Of a stretch of DNA of 64,000 nt, positions 42,235 through 55,352 are shown piece by piece. The notes under the pieces are model-generated. The model was given only the letters and a program-made list of their open reading frames with translations, had not been told where the DNA came from and searched no databases. The translations under genes and the position numbers were made by a program. Positions within the stretch are counted from its first letter, which is position 1; each line of letters begins with the position of its first letter. This DNA comes from Chiridota heheva (Eukaryota > Echinodermata > Holothuroidea > Apodida > Chiridotidae), in NCBI GenBank assembly GCA_020152595.1, contig JAIGNY010004474.1, positions 17,501-81,500 on the forward strand, written 5' to 3'.

Positions 42235-43769
42235 AGTTACTTCTAGTTATACCTCACCTTCCATGCTATAAATATGCAATCTGGTCACATGACCTGATTC
42301 TAGCGCACTTCTAACCGACCTTAAAAAGGTAGTTACCAGCCCAGTCCTAACCTCCATATTACCTCTACTAACCCTCACTTCTTTTCAGCACGTTGTTATC
42401 ACAACATCGCTGGAACTGGTCAAATTTTCTTTTAAAATTTTAACCATTTTCTAACAATTATTTCCCTTGCAGCATCTACCATGCAGGTTTTTACGCTGTT
42501 TGGCCATATTCAGTTCGCCTTTGCAAGTCTTCTGAGGTAAGACAAGGTAGCTATGGGACGGTATTCTTTGGTCCGACTCACAGGACTTTCCCGTTAAGCC
42601 TACACTTAGGATAGAGTATTTTTGTCTTTATCTGTACAAAGCGGGTGGCTAGTTCGAGAGAGTCCCACTCTCCCGACAGGTGTTTTTAGCCCCTAGAGCA
42701 CCAAGTGTGCCTGTCTAGTGGACCTCTTGCCCCTGGGTTTAAGTGTTTTTCACCCGCGGTCCCGCCCTTCCACAAGGAGAGCTTAGCGTTATACTATGCA
42801 TTGTATTAAGATGTTAGGATATCTTCAATACAGGTTCTCGTATGCATTAGGCCAATTTCTTCAATGATGTTGGCGCATGCGTATTGGGTCGACATCACCA
42901 CAGGGTGTTCGAGGAGTCGTCTTCATGCAGCTTCAAGGAGCTACAGTTGTTACATGAGAGCCTATATTTTATTCAACGTTACCAGTACATGTTGTGTGTT
43001 CGTTTTTCTCGCATATAATTAAGACAGAGTTTTTCATTTTCAAGCTTGAATTATGGGGCGTTGGAGAGACCTTGAGGGGGTCTCCCTGACGTCCTCTTTT
43101 CAGAAGATCTAATCTTTTCTTTTTATCTCCACAGACACCAAGTTACTAAGTGGTTCGTGTATTCCATGCTACCCCTGTGATTTTAAAGAATTTACGTTTG
43201 GTGCATTTTCTCGGGTTTTTACAAAAATTTCAGATAGTAATTTTTCTGATAAAATGTTTTGATGTACTAAATTGCTCCACGGCTTGGTTCATGGGTCTAT
43301 GACGGCTCCGTACGGGTCCATTAGATGGCTCTAAGGCTTGTGTTCACGGCTCTGTACGGGTCCATGGGACGGCTCCACGGCCCGTGTTCACGGGTCCGTA
43401 AGGTTCCATTAGACGGTTCCATATGGCTCCACGGCCTGTATTCACGGCTCCGTACGGGTCCATTGGACGGCTCCGTGGCCCACGGCTTTAAGGGTCCATA
43501 CGGCTCCGGTATACGGGTCCGTACGGCTCCAGAGTTTTGTAATGGGCTAACGTACACTGTACGATAAACCTGGAAATAGACCCGCTAAGCTACGAAGCTA
43601 TGTGGTCAAGTGATAAGTGACAATCTTCTTAAGAAGTATAGCATCACGAGAACTATTTTCTTCTTGGTGGTGTAGCCATTAGCTATGCAGTTCCACGGCC
43701 GTGTAAACTGCCTCAATAAGATTTTTTGCGTTGAACGTTACAATTCTGCAATATTTTTCACTAGTATCA

Positions 43770-45640
43770 TGGAAACGGAGGACAGCTTCCCGAGTGTCGG
43801 TACGCTACGTACCCAAGATGTCCCGCGATGCGCCGCGTGTAAACGCTTCTTTAAGTTAGGCTCCAATGACGCCCATCTCACGTGTTACGCGTGTAGATAA
43901 TGCTACGAGTGTACTCTGTGCAGCGACTGGGATCAAGCGACGTGGTCGGAGCACAGACTCCACCAAGACAGCACTTTCAAAAAGTGGCAGAGAGAGCGGA
44001 GAAGCGACGGTCAGACAGGCCGTCTTCGACTTCCCCTCCGCAGCCACCGCCACTTAGGCCTAAGTCGCAGCCCCCTCCCGCCCGGGAGGCGAGGCCGCCG
44101 CCCACTCTGAGCAGGGCGCCCGACGACGGGCCCCCGCAGCTGAGTAGGCATACACTGATACATACTCCTTTGGTGCCAAATGTTTTGGCGGAGTCCAACT
44201 CTCCCGCCCTCCCGGTGATGTCTCCTGAGCGAGGCAGGCCCCGGAAAAGGGACAGGGAATGGAATAGTACACACAGGAGGGAACAGAGTTGATGTCACCA
44301 GTCCTCCTCTTCCTCTTCTTCTTCCTCTTTTGAGCCCAGGCAGAGGCGAAGGAAGCGACACAGGGGAAATCCCCTCGAGGATTCCACCTTTCAGGACACA
44401 CTCAAGCAAACACTTGAAATTTTGGTGTCCTAGACGCTGAAGCGGAGGCTACCACCCCCTGCACCTCGCCCCTGGTAGCTGCCACTGCCGCGGCATGGCA
44501 TCCACCCAACCCTAAGGTCTCAGAGAAGGATGCCCTCGACATCTATCCCTTGGGAGAGGATGTCGATTTTCTGGATAATATGGACCCTTTGGTGGAGACT
44601 CCGGACACCCCCAAGGCACTGGACCACCCCCCAGAACAGGGGATTCCTCCCGCCACCCCAGTCCAAGTCGTCCCCAGTGCCGCATCAACGATGCAGACCG
44701 CACAAGATTAGACCCCAGTATCCTACCGGATACCGGACGAGGTCCTCTTCCCACCACCTCCCCCAGTAGACCTCCTTTTGCTAGGGGATATTGCAGAAGC
44801 ACCTTTAGTAAAGGCTGGCCCACACTTTCATCATAGACTGAGAGATACTAAGCCAATGGCTAGACAATTTTCCATTGATGCCTCCCTGGTGACCAGGATT
44901 CAGCATTGGGCCAGGGCCCTGGACGGACTGGACAGCCTACAACAAAGAAGTTGACAAGGCCACGCATGTCCAACCAGCTGCCTATCAGGCGCTCATAAAC
45001 ACCCCCTTGATCCTGGAAGGAGTGTGGCAACTCCGCCAGCCACTGAGCAGCACCACAGCGGCGTTCAGCTCCGTGGCCAGGGCCAAGAATTTTTTTAACC
45101 CTGCGGTCCAGCGGAGGAAGATTCCCTAACAGCTGTCGACTGGGCCGTAAGGTCGGAGTTTTAAATGCCAAGCCCTCGTCGTATGGGTGACAGAGGGGTT
45201 AGACTCGGTTGTGCGTAGACATTTGCTAGCTGACGTCCTTACAATGACTGCACCTTTGTTAACCGTACTCTCGGATTTGCTCAATCTGACAGTCGATTAA
45301 CTCGCCCGAGTCTCCGCAAAGGTAGTCAGGGAGAGGTGCGAAAATGTTCTTTCTCTCCATGGACTCTCTGACGCCACTCAGACGGACCTTCGGCAATTAC
45401 CAGCAGAAGGCCTGGACCTATTTGCAGGTCACTTCCGAGATGTTCTGTTGCGCCAAGCCAGCCGTCAGGACGATCTTCGGAAAACTAAGAAGCTGTTAGC
45501 GAGTATGAAATCTTTTTCTTCTCTTCCCGCACGTCGCCGTCCTTCGGCCCCCGTACGGCGCCGGGATACTCATACCCAGCAACGGGTCCATTGTCGCTAA
45601 ACGCAGTAACGGGACCCTATACAGCTTCTTCCTCTTGCCA
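43770..45640 (+). pseudogene. DIRS gag-like gene, broken
   Basis: Opens METEDSFPSVGTLRTQDVPR, then a cysteine cluster CAACKRFFKLGSNDAHLTCYACR. After an in-frame TAA (43898-43900) it continues CYECTLCSDWDQATWSEHRL. The cluster has six or more Cys and a His, zinc-finger-like. Acidic and proline-rich parts follow in other frames (DALDIYPLGEDVDFLDNMD, about 44532). Near 45230-45530 comes a helical C-terminal domain, readable as ADVLTMTAPLLTVLSDLLNL and later DLFAGHFRDVLLRQASRQDD. At least four frame changes. Confidence 0.72.
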
Positions 45641-45679
45641 GGAGTCCACTTCGTGGGCGGGCAGAGTGAATGTGGCAGA

Positions 45680-46310
45680 GAGCGGTCAATGCTCCTACCC
45701 CTCTGCAAGCAGAATGGTTACCTCTTCCTCCTGAGGGTGGGGGAAGAGGCAGCATTTTTGACCCACCCCTAACGCCCCCGTTGATGGGCAGTCCAGTCCG
45801 GTGGCATTTGGGGAAATTTTCAGAGGCATGGGAGAGAGTCACCACAGACAAATGGGTGCTACGAACCATTCAGCAGGGTTACCGGTTAGAGTTCACAACT
45901 CCCCCGCCCAAGGGGGGTCTTTTGCCTACTCCAACGCCTCATCTGAGCCACCATGCAGAGTTGTTGAGGAAAGAATTGGAGAAGTGCTGGCGAAGAGCGC
46001 CATCACCCCCATTTCGAATCCTCCTAGGAACCTTGTAATGTCCACATTTTTCCTTGCCCCCCAAGAAGGGGAACAAGTGGCGCCCAATAATCAATCTGAG
46101 ACCACTCAACATGATTATTCGTCCATTGAAGTTCAAGATGGAGACTCTTGACTCCTTCCTCCCTCAGTTGATGAGGGACCAGTGCACCACCTCCGTCGAC
46201 CTTTGCGGACGCATATCTTCATGTGCCGATGCTTCAGGAACACAGGCATTTTCTGTGGTTCCAATTCGAGGGAGTTACGTACAGATTCAGGTGTTTGCCT
46301 TGGTTCAAGA
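45680..46310 (+). pseudogene. DIRS reverse transcriptase, N-terminal part
   Basis: Frames switch but the order is clear. First WHLGKFSEAWERVTTDKWVL followed by GYRLEF (45800-45900). Next the fingers motif PPKKGNKWRPIINLRPLNMI with KFKMETLDSFLPQLM (46054-46165). Then, after a shift, ADAYLHVPMLQEHRHFLWFQ and FEGVTYRF. These are signature phrases of DIRS-type reverse transcriptases (KxGxWRPIINLRPLN, KFKMET, DAYLHVPI). The LPFGL block is broken to LPWFK, and the YxDD motif is absent because the copy ends. Confidence 0.82.
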
Positions 46311-47518
46311 GGAGTTTTTTCATTCAAATATCATGTACATGTGTCTTTCGTTTTGTCAAAATATGAAAGATGTTATTTGCATATATTCTTTGACTGTTTT
46401 ATATTTTCTGTTTCTCCCCTTTTTTCTGATTCTTTGCAATCATCTTTTGGTGCTTTTATTTGAGAAATGTTAGGTTTTGTTTCATTCTTTTCTGTTTCAC
46501 AAAGATCTTGGATGTGTAACCTATTACATAGAAGAAGGGACATAGCAAGTATAAATTAATTGGGGGCATATTTTGAGCACAATAGCTAACAAAAGAAGTT
46601 TTTTTGAATATTTTCTTCACCTCTTTTTGTCCGCCATCGTGTACAATGTATATACATCACCACTGAACTTAATCTTTAACTTCTTGACTGGATATATTGC
46701 ACACAACACACATTCTCAGTGTCCTGCCACTGTGATTGTATGCACATCACTATATATTATGCACGTTAGTTTCCAATAAAGTATAAATGGGGGTTATTTA
46801 GAAAAAGATTTTTCTTATTAATGAGTTTATGAACAGCAACTATGCTTTCCTACAAATATTACACTTATGCTAGAGTATAAATTGTTAGATTTGTACAGGT
46901 CAACACATTGTATCAAAAAATCCATTGTAAAATTGTGTATATTTGTAAATAAACTAAAAAGATGGAAAGTGAAAAGTAATCTTTGTGTATTATTTTTGGA
47001 GTAATTAGCAAGTAATAAAAGGTAGCAAGTAATTAAAGGTGGTTGGAAGTTAGTACTGTTCCTAAGTCATAATGACAAAATTGTCAAAAAGGATAACAAA
47101 ATAAAGGTTATTACATTACCCCAAAATGATTCATGTAGTACTGAGAACTGAATATTTATCTGACATTGTTAGCCACATGAGGGGTGGGTGAGAGGGGTCC
47201 CGTGTGAAACAGCTTACATGAGTAGTTCTCCTTTCATTAGGACTGTATAATGTATTTATATCACCGTAAAGAGTGGTTTTAGATGCATTATTTTAGGGTC
47301 ACTTGGTGGGGTGGTATATTCCTTCGGAGTGGAGGGGGACATTTTCAAAAGCTATTTTTTAACACTCCTTGAGTGGTTACAAATATTTTGAATGTTACAT
47401 GATTTTATAGGAATTAAAAAAATGGTGTAATGTGTTTCCAAAAATTAGGTTATTTGTATCTGCATCAATTACTCAAGAATCCCATCCTTTTTGGAAACGT
47501 ACATTGAATAGTCGAGCA

Positions 47519-48060
47519 TACTGTCATACAGACAGCTCTTCATATCTTCATGTTAGCGAACAGGGTATTAGAAGGGGGTGAAGGGGCTTGGCTCCTTGGG
47601 CAAGCCTTGCCTCCAATCCTCAATTGTATATATATTATCACCACTGGTTGTAGCCTGGCTTTGTCAGTGATGTAGAAAGGGGAACCCTTGGTCATAGCAG
47701 TTGGAGCAAGTGAAAATGTTTGGTTGGGGGTCTAAGGGAGGGCATGTGTTTGTCATGTATTTAAATCCAAAAGTGTTGTCACTTTCCTCTCCTATCCAAA
47801 GAGAATTTTGAACCCTCTCTGAATTCCCCCTCCCCCTCCCTTCTTATTTCTAACAATTTTTTAGCAAGAAGATAATCACAAGGATAAGGGACGGCACAAG
47901 GCACAAGGATTTGCATGACAGTAGTGGGAGGGGGGAGAGGAGGGGGGGGGGGGGGGGTAGAAGTCATACTGTTATATATGAGTCCCACTCATAAGGGGGC
48001 ACCTCCAACAATTAAAACTAAAGGATGGAAATTGTCCCCTCTTCAAACAATTCCCCCATA
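47519..48060. other. Intergenic stretch with a long G-run
   Basis: No gene seen. 47927-47957 (gggaggggggagaggagggg followed by a run of about 16 G) has four or more G-tracts on the + strand and could form a G-quadruplex. Confidence 0.5.
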
Positions 48061-48061
48061 T

Positions 48062-48500
48062 AATATTTACTGCATTTCTCTACGGTCTTCCAATTCATCA
48101 CATCAAAAAATTACAGAAAGTTCAAAATGCTGCAGCAAGATTGATTCAAAATGTACCAAAATTTCATCACATCTCTCATACCTTGTTTGCTCTTCACTGG
48201 CTTCCTGTGGAATTCAGAATCCAATTCAAAATACTTCTGTTTGTCTTTAAATCTGTCCACAGTATGGCACCTAGCTACTTGTCAGATTTAATTATCAGAA
48301 AATTTTCAACAAATTACAGTCTAAGGTCCAATAATGATATATATTTGGTTGTGCCTCGTACTCGCTGCAAATTCTTTGGTGACAGCATTTGCTAGAGCAG
48401 GACCATCTATGTGGATTGCAAAAAAAAAAAAAAACCCATTCTTTTGCTGTTTTTAAAAAAAACTTCTAAAAACATCTTTTTAAGGTTGCTTTTGGCATTT
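48062..48500 (+). pseudogene. L2/CR1-like LINE C-terminal fragment
   Basis: Nearly open translation: YGLPIHHIKKLQKVQNAAAR, LIQNVPKFHHISHTLFALHW, LPVEFRIQFKILLFVFKSVH, then MAPSYLSDLI and LRSNNDIYLVVPRTR. This is the textbook C-terminal signature of L2-clade LINE ORF2 (KLQxVQNxAARLI...LHWLPVxxRIxFKILL...APxYLSDLI). A run of 14 A's at 48420-48433 interrupts it. No 5' part present. Confidence 0.85.
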
Positions 48501-48612
48501 GATTTTATTCAATTTTAGGTTTTAAAGTCTCTTTTACTCTACATAAATTTTTGTATTACCTTTTTCTTTTTTATATGATTATCTCTGTATATATGTTCTT
48601 TTTAAATCATAT

Positions 48613-49122
<510 letters not shown>

Positions 49123-49138
49123 TATATACACACCATGG

Positions 49139-50245
49139 TGTAAACGTGGTAATTCCAATTTCAATGTTACAATGGGTAGTCATGATAGGGCGGAATCGTG
49201 TGAACTGATTGGTCTCTATTTATTGTCACAGCTCCAGCATATTGACATCAACATTGGATTATATAGAGACGACGGATTGGCTGTTTGCCGCAAAACACCA
49301 GGACAAACGGAATTAATTAAAAAAGAGATATGCAAAATATTCACAAGCAACATGATAAAAATCATAATTGAAGCTAATATGAAAATATTTGACTTACTAG
49401 ACATCACCCTGGCTCTAAGAAGTAGCACCTACAAACCATTCATCAAACCCAACAGCACCCCATTATATGTACATAAACAGAGCAACCACCCCCACCCTCC
49501 CCTCATAATCAAGAACATTCCAGAAAGCATGAACAGACGATTATCTAGAAATTCATCAAACAAACAAACATTCAATGAGGCAATACCCTGTTACCAAGAA
49601 GCCCTGATGGAAAGCAGCTACAATTACACATTGAACTATGAACCACAACCAAACTCTACCAATGACGCAAACCAGAGAAGAAAACGTAACAGAAGGAGGA
49701 AAACCACGTGGTTTAAGCCGCCATATAGCATAAATGTAGCCACCAACATCGGCAGAAAATTTTTCAACCTCCTGGGCCACTGCTTCCCTCCCGGTCACCA
49801 ACTCAACAAATTGCTAAACCATAACACTGTGAGAAAAGTGCAACCAAAGAAACACCACAAAACAATTGCATCTGCAGAAAGAACAAACCACGCCCACTTG
49901 AAGGTAAATGCCTCACATCAGGGGTCATCCACCAAGCCACAGTTACACGGCAAAATAACCTTAAAGAAGAAACTTATAAAGGACTAACGAAAAACACATT
50001 CAAAACATGGTACAATGGACACACTCATAGTTTCAGAAACGAGGATAAACGGTACGCAACAACATACAGTGAATACATCTGGAACTTAAAAGACGATAAT
50101 GAAATGATAAATTATTGATAAAGCTAAGCCATACTCATCATCAAGGAAAATGTGCAACCTATGCTTGAAAGAGAATTTTTTTATAATATACAAGCCACTC
50201 TTAGCATCACTAAACAAAAACGAGCTGGCCAGTGCATGCAGACAC
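49139..50245 (+). mobile_element. Penelope-like element, 5'-truncated, with GIY-YIG domain
   Basis: An open frame (49172-49987) starts in the reverse transcriptase palm: [20 protein letters not shown], then the catalytic IGLYRDDGLAV (YRDD at 49262-49273). It continues with the characteristic NHPHPPLIIKNIPESMNRRL and TWFKPPYSINVATNIGRKFF. After a frameshift near 49870 the endonuclease follows: GVIHQATVTR, ETYKGLTKNTFKTWYNGHTH, SFRN, YIWNLKD and MCNLCLKENFFII. The order RT then GIY-YIG with Cys residues is that of Penelope-like elements. YIG is changed to YKG and the catalytic Arg of FKxRY to Trp, so the nuclease looks dead. Confidence 0.85.
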
Positions 50246-50448
50246 ACAGAAAAAAAAAAAAAAAAAAACTATTTATTATGTAACTATAGGTAAGAACTAT
50301 TTCCCCCGTTGTTAGCATATACCACACTTTAAAGAGTTGTGCATTGTAATTCATCTTCCGTATCACTCAGCATTTTGTTTCTAGTGGGTGAGGTCTTGCC
50401 CTTACGAAACAGATCTGTCAAATAAAATGTACAAGGTTTAACTTATGA

Positions 50449-50610
<162 letters not shown>

Positions 50611-50639
50611 ATATATAATTCAAGCATGTTTGGATTCTT

Positions 50640-53600
50640 TATCACAAACAAACATGGCGGATTGGCAAATTTTGGAGAGGGGAGTGCACCCCCTTCCCCT
50701 ATGGCGAGATGTCCATGCTCATATCCCCTACCCTACCCCTTTCCTGACATATGTAGTAAGTTCTTTACATACCATGGCTTTGAAACAATTTTGTTACCAT
50801 TATTTGCATTATCATTAGCATGTCCAGTGCCCCAATGACCAAATTTGCATGTAACTGTACTAATTTGAATATCAACGATTTTACCTCATATCAGAATTAA
50901 AGATCCATGTCACATGTCGTGCTGAACTCTTGTCTCGGGTCACGTACCTGGCGTACCTGACCTTCCCCATGTTCTATGCACGTACTGCATGCAGTCTGAT
51001 CTTGCGCTCCGTTCGGCTCACTCGTACGTACACTAACGCGTCCACCTCTGTTTGTTAGGCAGCAGATACTGGTGCGTAAATCTCTTTTTTTCTTTCATTA
51101 AAAAATGAACTTGCTGTGTATTATACTTTGCTTTCATCATGATAATTTTTCACAAATTTTGTTCACAGAACCCTTTGGATTAGAGGAAATTGTGTTTCGT
51201 TTTTCTTTCGTGATACTAGTTTAGTACATTCTTATATTAGTGTAGTTTCAACCTTAGCCTCACGTAGGTCACGTAGCCAAGTGCTTGCCAAGTCATAATA
51301 ACTCATGTTTTAATTTAATTTGATTGATTTTCTCATAAGGAATTGGTTTTTCATGTTATCCGTTATAATTGTTTTACGTAGCGTATTTAATTTTTTAATT
51401 CTTAATTTGGCTACCCTAAAAAATTAGTTAGGATAAGCTGAAATATAAAGATAGGCTGAAACAATGTAGGGGCCCTATAGTACTGCAATTTGGATCTTTA
51501 AAAATAATTGTAGATGTGAAATTATGGACGTAGGCCTATAAAGAGACATGCCAAATTAACTTATTTTTTTGTTATATATTTATGTACAATTACTAACAAT
51601 TAAACCACTGTTATATTTACAACTTTTTTACAAGACATTATTTTACTGTTGTAAATTTTGGGGAGAGTTATAAAATAAGTTTTGAACTTCTTTCTCTCTC
51701 CTTTTTCATTGCAATGTATTAGTAATACTGATAACAAGGCCAGCAACTTTTGTTTTTCTGATATTCAAATGTACTTTACTTTTGTTTTGTTCTTTGTCAC
51801 TATTTTTGTATATGTTGCATAATGTGGAAATAAATTATTATGAAATGAAATTAGTTAGCTTAGCGTTATACTGTATCCTAGGCTTAAACGTACAACTAAC
51901 AGCACTGCAGTTAAGCTTGTATAGCCTAACGTTAGGCACACTCGAAACACCAACTATACTAGGGTCATTAACGTTAGGTTCCCTATGCAATAGCATGGGG
52001 GAACGTAATTTCGTGCACTTACTGTAAGAAAAAAAATAACAATTTTTTTTATAAAAAACAAGAACTTACCTTTAAAAATCTTTGAAGGTGTCACTAAACT
52101 TCTCATCTTTGTATTAAACGGCGATGAATAAAAAAGAAACTTTTTCATGAAAAAGTCGAGCGATAACAAATTATAACAAAACTTGAGTGTTCGTTCAAAT
52201 TTGAGGGTCTCCTATTTTCATGTATCTAGTGGCACACTTTTGCTTTTATCCATTATGAAAACTTGAACTCCCTTTAAAACAGTATGCAAAATGATGTTTT
52301 CAAACAGTTGACATATATAAAACATTGAAACATCAAAAAAGAAAGATCAAAAATCACTCTTCTGAGTCTTTACAATAGAGGCATAAGATTACAAGCAATG
52401 GCACTAAAACACATTCTGATTCAATAGCTTAATTTTAGTGACATTTGGTAAAAAGAATCTGTTAAGCCTACGTAGACCTTTAATCTGTTTGTTTAATCTC
52501 TTTTTTTGGGCATTAACACTCATATATTATTCATTTGAATAAGAATGCTTTGTAATGTCATAGCCTTAAGTTAAAGTTTAAGCTCTTAAATATTCATCAG
52601 TTTTGAACCCGACGTGACCTTTGTTTATAATTTTTTATAGCTTAGGCCATTATTACATAATAAAATGTCCTTGATCCTAACGTCAGTGACAGCAGACTGG
52701 ATATGTGTTTTCGAGTAAGAAGGAAAAATTGCTGCTTTTATTGGCTCAACTGGACCAGTAATTTTTGAAAGGAAAATATCTTTTACGATATGAGTTATAT
52801 TGCATTTTTCAGTAAGAAATATTGGGCTTCTTTACCTCAGGAAGTGTCATTTTCACGATTTTGAATGTAAGTTTTAGCTCGTAAGTCCAATTGTTCGAAA
52901 TTGGTTGCTAAGCTAGGTGAAATCGAACATATTTCGTAGTGCACAAAATAAGGGGGTGCACGAAATTAGGTTCAGTTACTGTACTAGTTATTGTCACAAC
53001 CCACATACACATATGTTATCACTGGGACATTTTGTTTTGTGTATGTAAGTTGTTGCAGATACCATGATTCCAATACGAGTCACACTTAGGCAAAATATTT
53101 TCCAAAATGCAATAACTTTACTTCCTTTGCACACAGCCCGGTGCGATTTTAACCCTCCTTATTTGATTATCTGAAAAAAATGTTCAATAGTTGCCTTTTA
53201 ACAGAAGAATTTTGTCAAAGTAAAATCCACCGATAGTTTGGTTGCCATGTTTCAAAACTTTTGTTGAGTGTCACGCCTGCGCATTTGTACTCGGGGCTTC
53301 TTCATTGTACTAACGGGCGGAATTTTTTTTAATGTGTGGTATCTATGTGTCGACTTTAAAATCTGCTAATAATTATTCAACCTTTTTCTGTTTTAGAGCT
53401 TGTTTAGCAAAAGTGAACGAGAGTAGTAGCATTTCTTCGCATATTTCCAAATTATTCTTCTACTTGTATTTCCATGATCTGACAAAAATTTAAAATGGAC
53501 ACCTCGTAGAAATTGCAAACGCCATTGCACTTATTATCAGGCGGAAGTCACATGACTTATTATTTTGAACATTGACATAGTACAAACTTAGCGTTGTGTA

Positions 53601-54130
53601 GTGCGAAGAATTGATAGAGAAAGTGTGCCAAGAATCATCTGATTTTGGTGTTAAAGGACTATATTTTCACACTTTTCAGCTAAAAAAAAAAGATAAAAAA
53701 GGAGTTAAAGAATTGTTTTGAGTGCAAATTTGAACTCACAAAAGACAGGTAATTTAAAAGAGAGCTTACGCCCAATAATACAATGCGGAGCATCGTAACT
53801 TAAAATAAAATGTGTAACGTAGCTGCATAGGACTTGAATAACTCCCTTCAGGCCGTAAATCAGAAATTATAGCAATCAGTGAACGTCAGTTGACAAAAAA
53901 AAAAACCCAGATCAGTAGAAAGTAAAAAGCCTGGAACGGGATATATGATGAAGCTACCCGTATTTGTTGGGAATCACAAGTCAACAATCACGAGAGGAAT
54001 TCCTTTGACACCCATTTTTTGAAGGAAAATAATCTGTTACCCACCTTCTTTATACTGAAATTCACAGCTTTTTTTGAGCTACTTTTGTACATCTGTTATC
54101 GCCGGAGATTGCTGCACAATTGGTTGCAAG
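50640..54130. other. Long non-coding stretch, possible GAPDH 5' flank
   Basis: AT-rich with no gene seen. The patch 50930-51075 is richer in CpG and restriction-like palindromes (cgtacgtac, gcgtcc) than its surroundings. It ends in 'gcagcagatactg|gtgcgtaaat', which could be a non-coding first exon and donor for the downstream GAPDH gene; that is speculative. Words 'gcctaacgttaggc' recur at 51925-51935 and elsewhere. Confidence 0.35.
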
Positions 54131-54138
54131 AGGTGTGG

Positions 54139-54342
54139 GCTTGAAAAAACTCTGTTGTTTGAGTGTTACGCAAAATCAGTTGAACGGTCATTTGAATTGT
54201 CGATTGCTATGAAAACCATTTAGAAATGATCAATCAGTATTACAAAATGACTTGATTTGTCATTTCTAAACAGTTTTTGTGGCAATCGACAATTAAAATA
54301 CAGTTCAACGGATTTTGTGTGACACTCAAATGACAGGTTTTT
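54139..54342. mobile_element. Foldback MITE
   Basis: Inverted arms of about 90 bases. The left arm reads 'ctgttgtttgagtgttacgc', 'aaaatcagttgaacggtcat', 'gaattgtcgattgc', 'catttagaaatga'. The right arm has 'tcatttctaaacag', 'gcaatcgacaatt', 'cagttcaacggattttgtgt', 'gacactcaaatgacag'. The loop is about 15 bases around 54235. Confidence 0.8.
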
Positions 54343-54854
54343 TTCTAATTTACTGCACTGCTTATAAATGTTTTGAAGGAAAATTGAGTAGAATCATTAA
54401 AAATCGAAGAAGATTGCCTAGAAACGTCTTGAAAATGAAGAAATTTCCTTGAAAATGAAGAAAATTTCCCCAAAATGAAGGAAATGTCTCGAATAATAAA
54501 GAAAAATTCCCGGAAATTAAAGGTTTTCGGTGGAACATAATTTATCAGTGCAGTTTTTTCACTTGTGAACTGGAAAATTGTTTTTGTTCGTGCTCTCCCC
54601 CCCCCTCCCCCGACTCTTCCTAAGTCCCTGCCTAACACTGTACCAATACGTTTAGGAGATAGTGTACAGGGTTTAGTATGCATGTGATGGCACTTTTTAT
54701 TTTTGCCATTTACTTCTTCAACATTCACTTCGCGGTCCCTCTATGCAATGGGGTGCAAGCTACTGTACAGTTTGCACAAAATCTTGAAATTGTGATTTGA
54801 TGGCAGTTAACAGTACACTGTTGTTTAATATGAGTGGAGCCGTTTCTACATAAT
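54343..54854. other. Intergenic, no gene seen
   Basis: Contains a small tandem run 'cttgaaaatgaagaaaattt' (about four copies, 54425-54500) and a C-run (54596-54611). A 127-codon minus-strand ORF (54345-54728) is partly built of the tandem words and has no recognisable motif. Confidence 0.45.
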
Positions 54855-55045
54855 ATAAGTGCTGTCACGATATGGCTGTAATACTTGTCAATTGTCGTAG
54901 AGAAAAGTATCGCGATATATTGGTATAGCACGATATTTTTCAAGAAAACTTGACTCACAACACAAATTGTTAATATCACTTCTTCTAGCAGACATTATCA
55001 CATGACTTACGTTTATCAGGCATCACACACATGTTTGGTAATTCA
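54855..55045 (-). repeat. Dispersed repeat, inverted with 61195-61362
   Basis: 'tgctgtcacgatatggctg', 'ttggtatagcacgatatttt', 'caagaaaacttgactca' and 'aattgttaatatcact' are found in reverse orientation at 61195-61362 (gtgatattaacaat, cagttttcttgcaaaatatc, 'gatataccaatatgat', 'gcagccatattgtgacagca'). Confidence 0.75.
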
Positions 55046-55352
55046 GCAAACGTGATCAAGATTTTGGTAAATTTGGAAAATTGGTTAGCTAAGAGGAGAG
55101 TGTGGCGCACATTGAATTTAAACATAGAACCTAACAGTTTTTATTAATTACAAATTGTGTCGTATTTCTCATTTCATTAAATTTGACTGAACTTTTACTT
55201 TTTCATCAATGTCGTTGCTACCTCCTATTCTTGTACGGTATTTTCCATAATGATATTAGAAAAGCAATATGAGCATGTCAAAACTACTTTTTGTTTACAT
55301 GCTGGAATCTGATATGAAATAGAAATAGTCTTCACCTAACTGCCATCCTTTC

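Larger units (their letters stand above)
42235..46310 (+). mobile_element. Second DIRS-like copy, decayed and 3'-truncated
   Basis: The left terminus 'agttacttctagttatacct' and following match the left ITR of the intron 5 copy with many substitutions (ccttccatgctataaatatg, 'cacatgacctgattctagcg'). It then carries the leader intron signals, the GC-rich array (43265-43530), gag, and the N-terminal part of the reverse transcriptase, stopping near 46310. No right ITR or internal complementary region remains. It shows that the family does have autonomous members. Confidence 0.85.
41115..47518. mobile_element. Composite element bounded by TGCTCGACTATTCA inverted ends
   Basis: TGCTCGACTATTCA at 41115-41128 is exactly inverted at 47505-47518. 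The left end continues with its own small hairpin (attcaaagaat) and 'gctattctactacccccggc'. From 41200 to 42230 a unit of 150-300 bases repeats about five times ('gtacattcatgtaacttggc', 'gaggacatgggtact', 'gagcatgatt', 'ttatttgcataacaatga'). The second DIRS copy occupies the middle. 46311-47504 is AT-rich without recognisable coding sequence. It may be one element invaded by another, or two pieces whose ends match by family. Confidence 0.55.

Noticed and set aside
51940..52990. Paired words 'gtgcactt actgta' and 'ttcagttactgta' as transposon ends
   Set aside because: They lie in the same direction with different neighbouring bases, so they do not form inverted termini.
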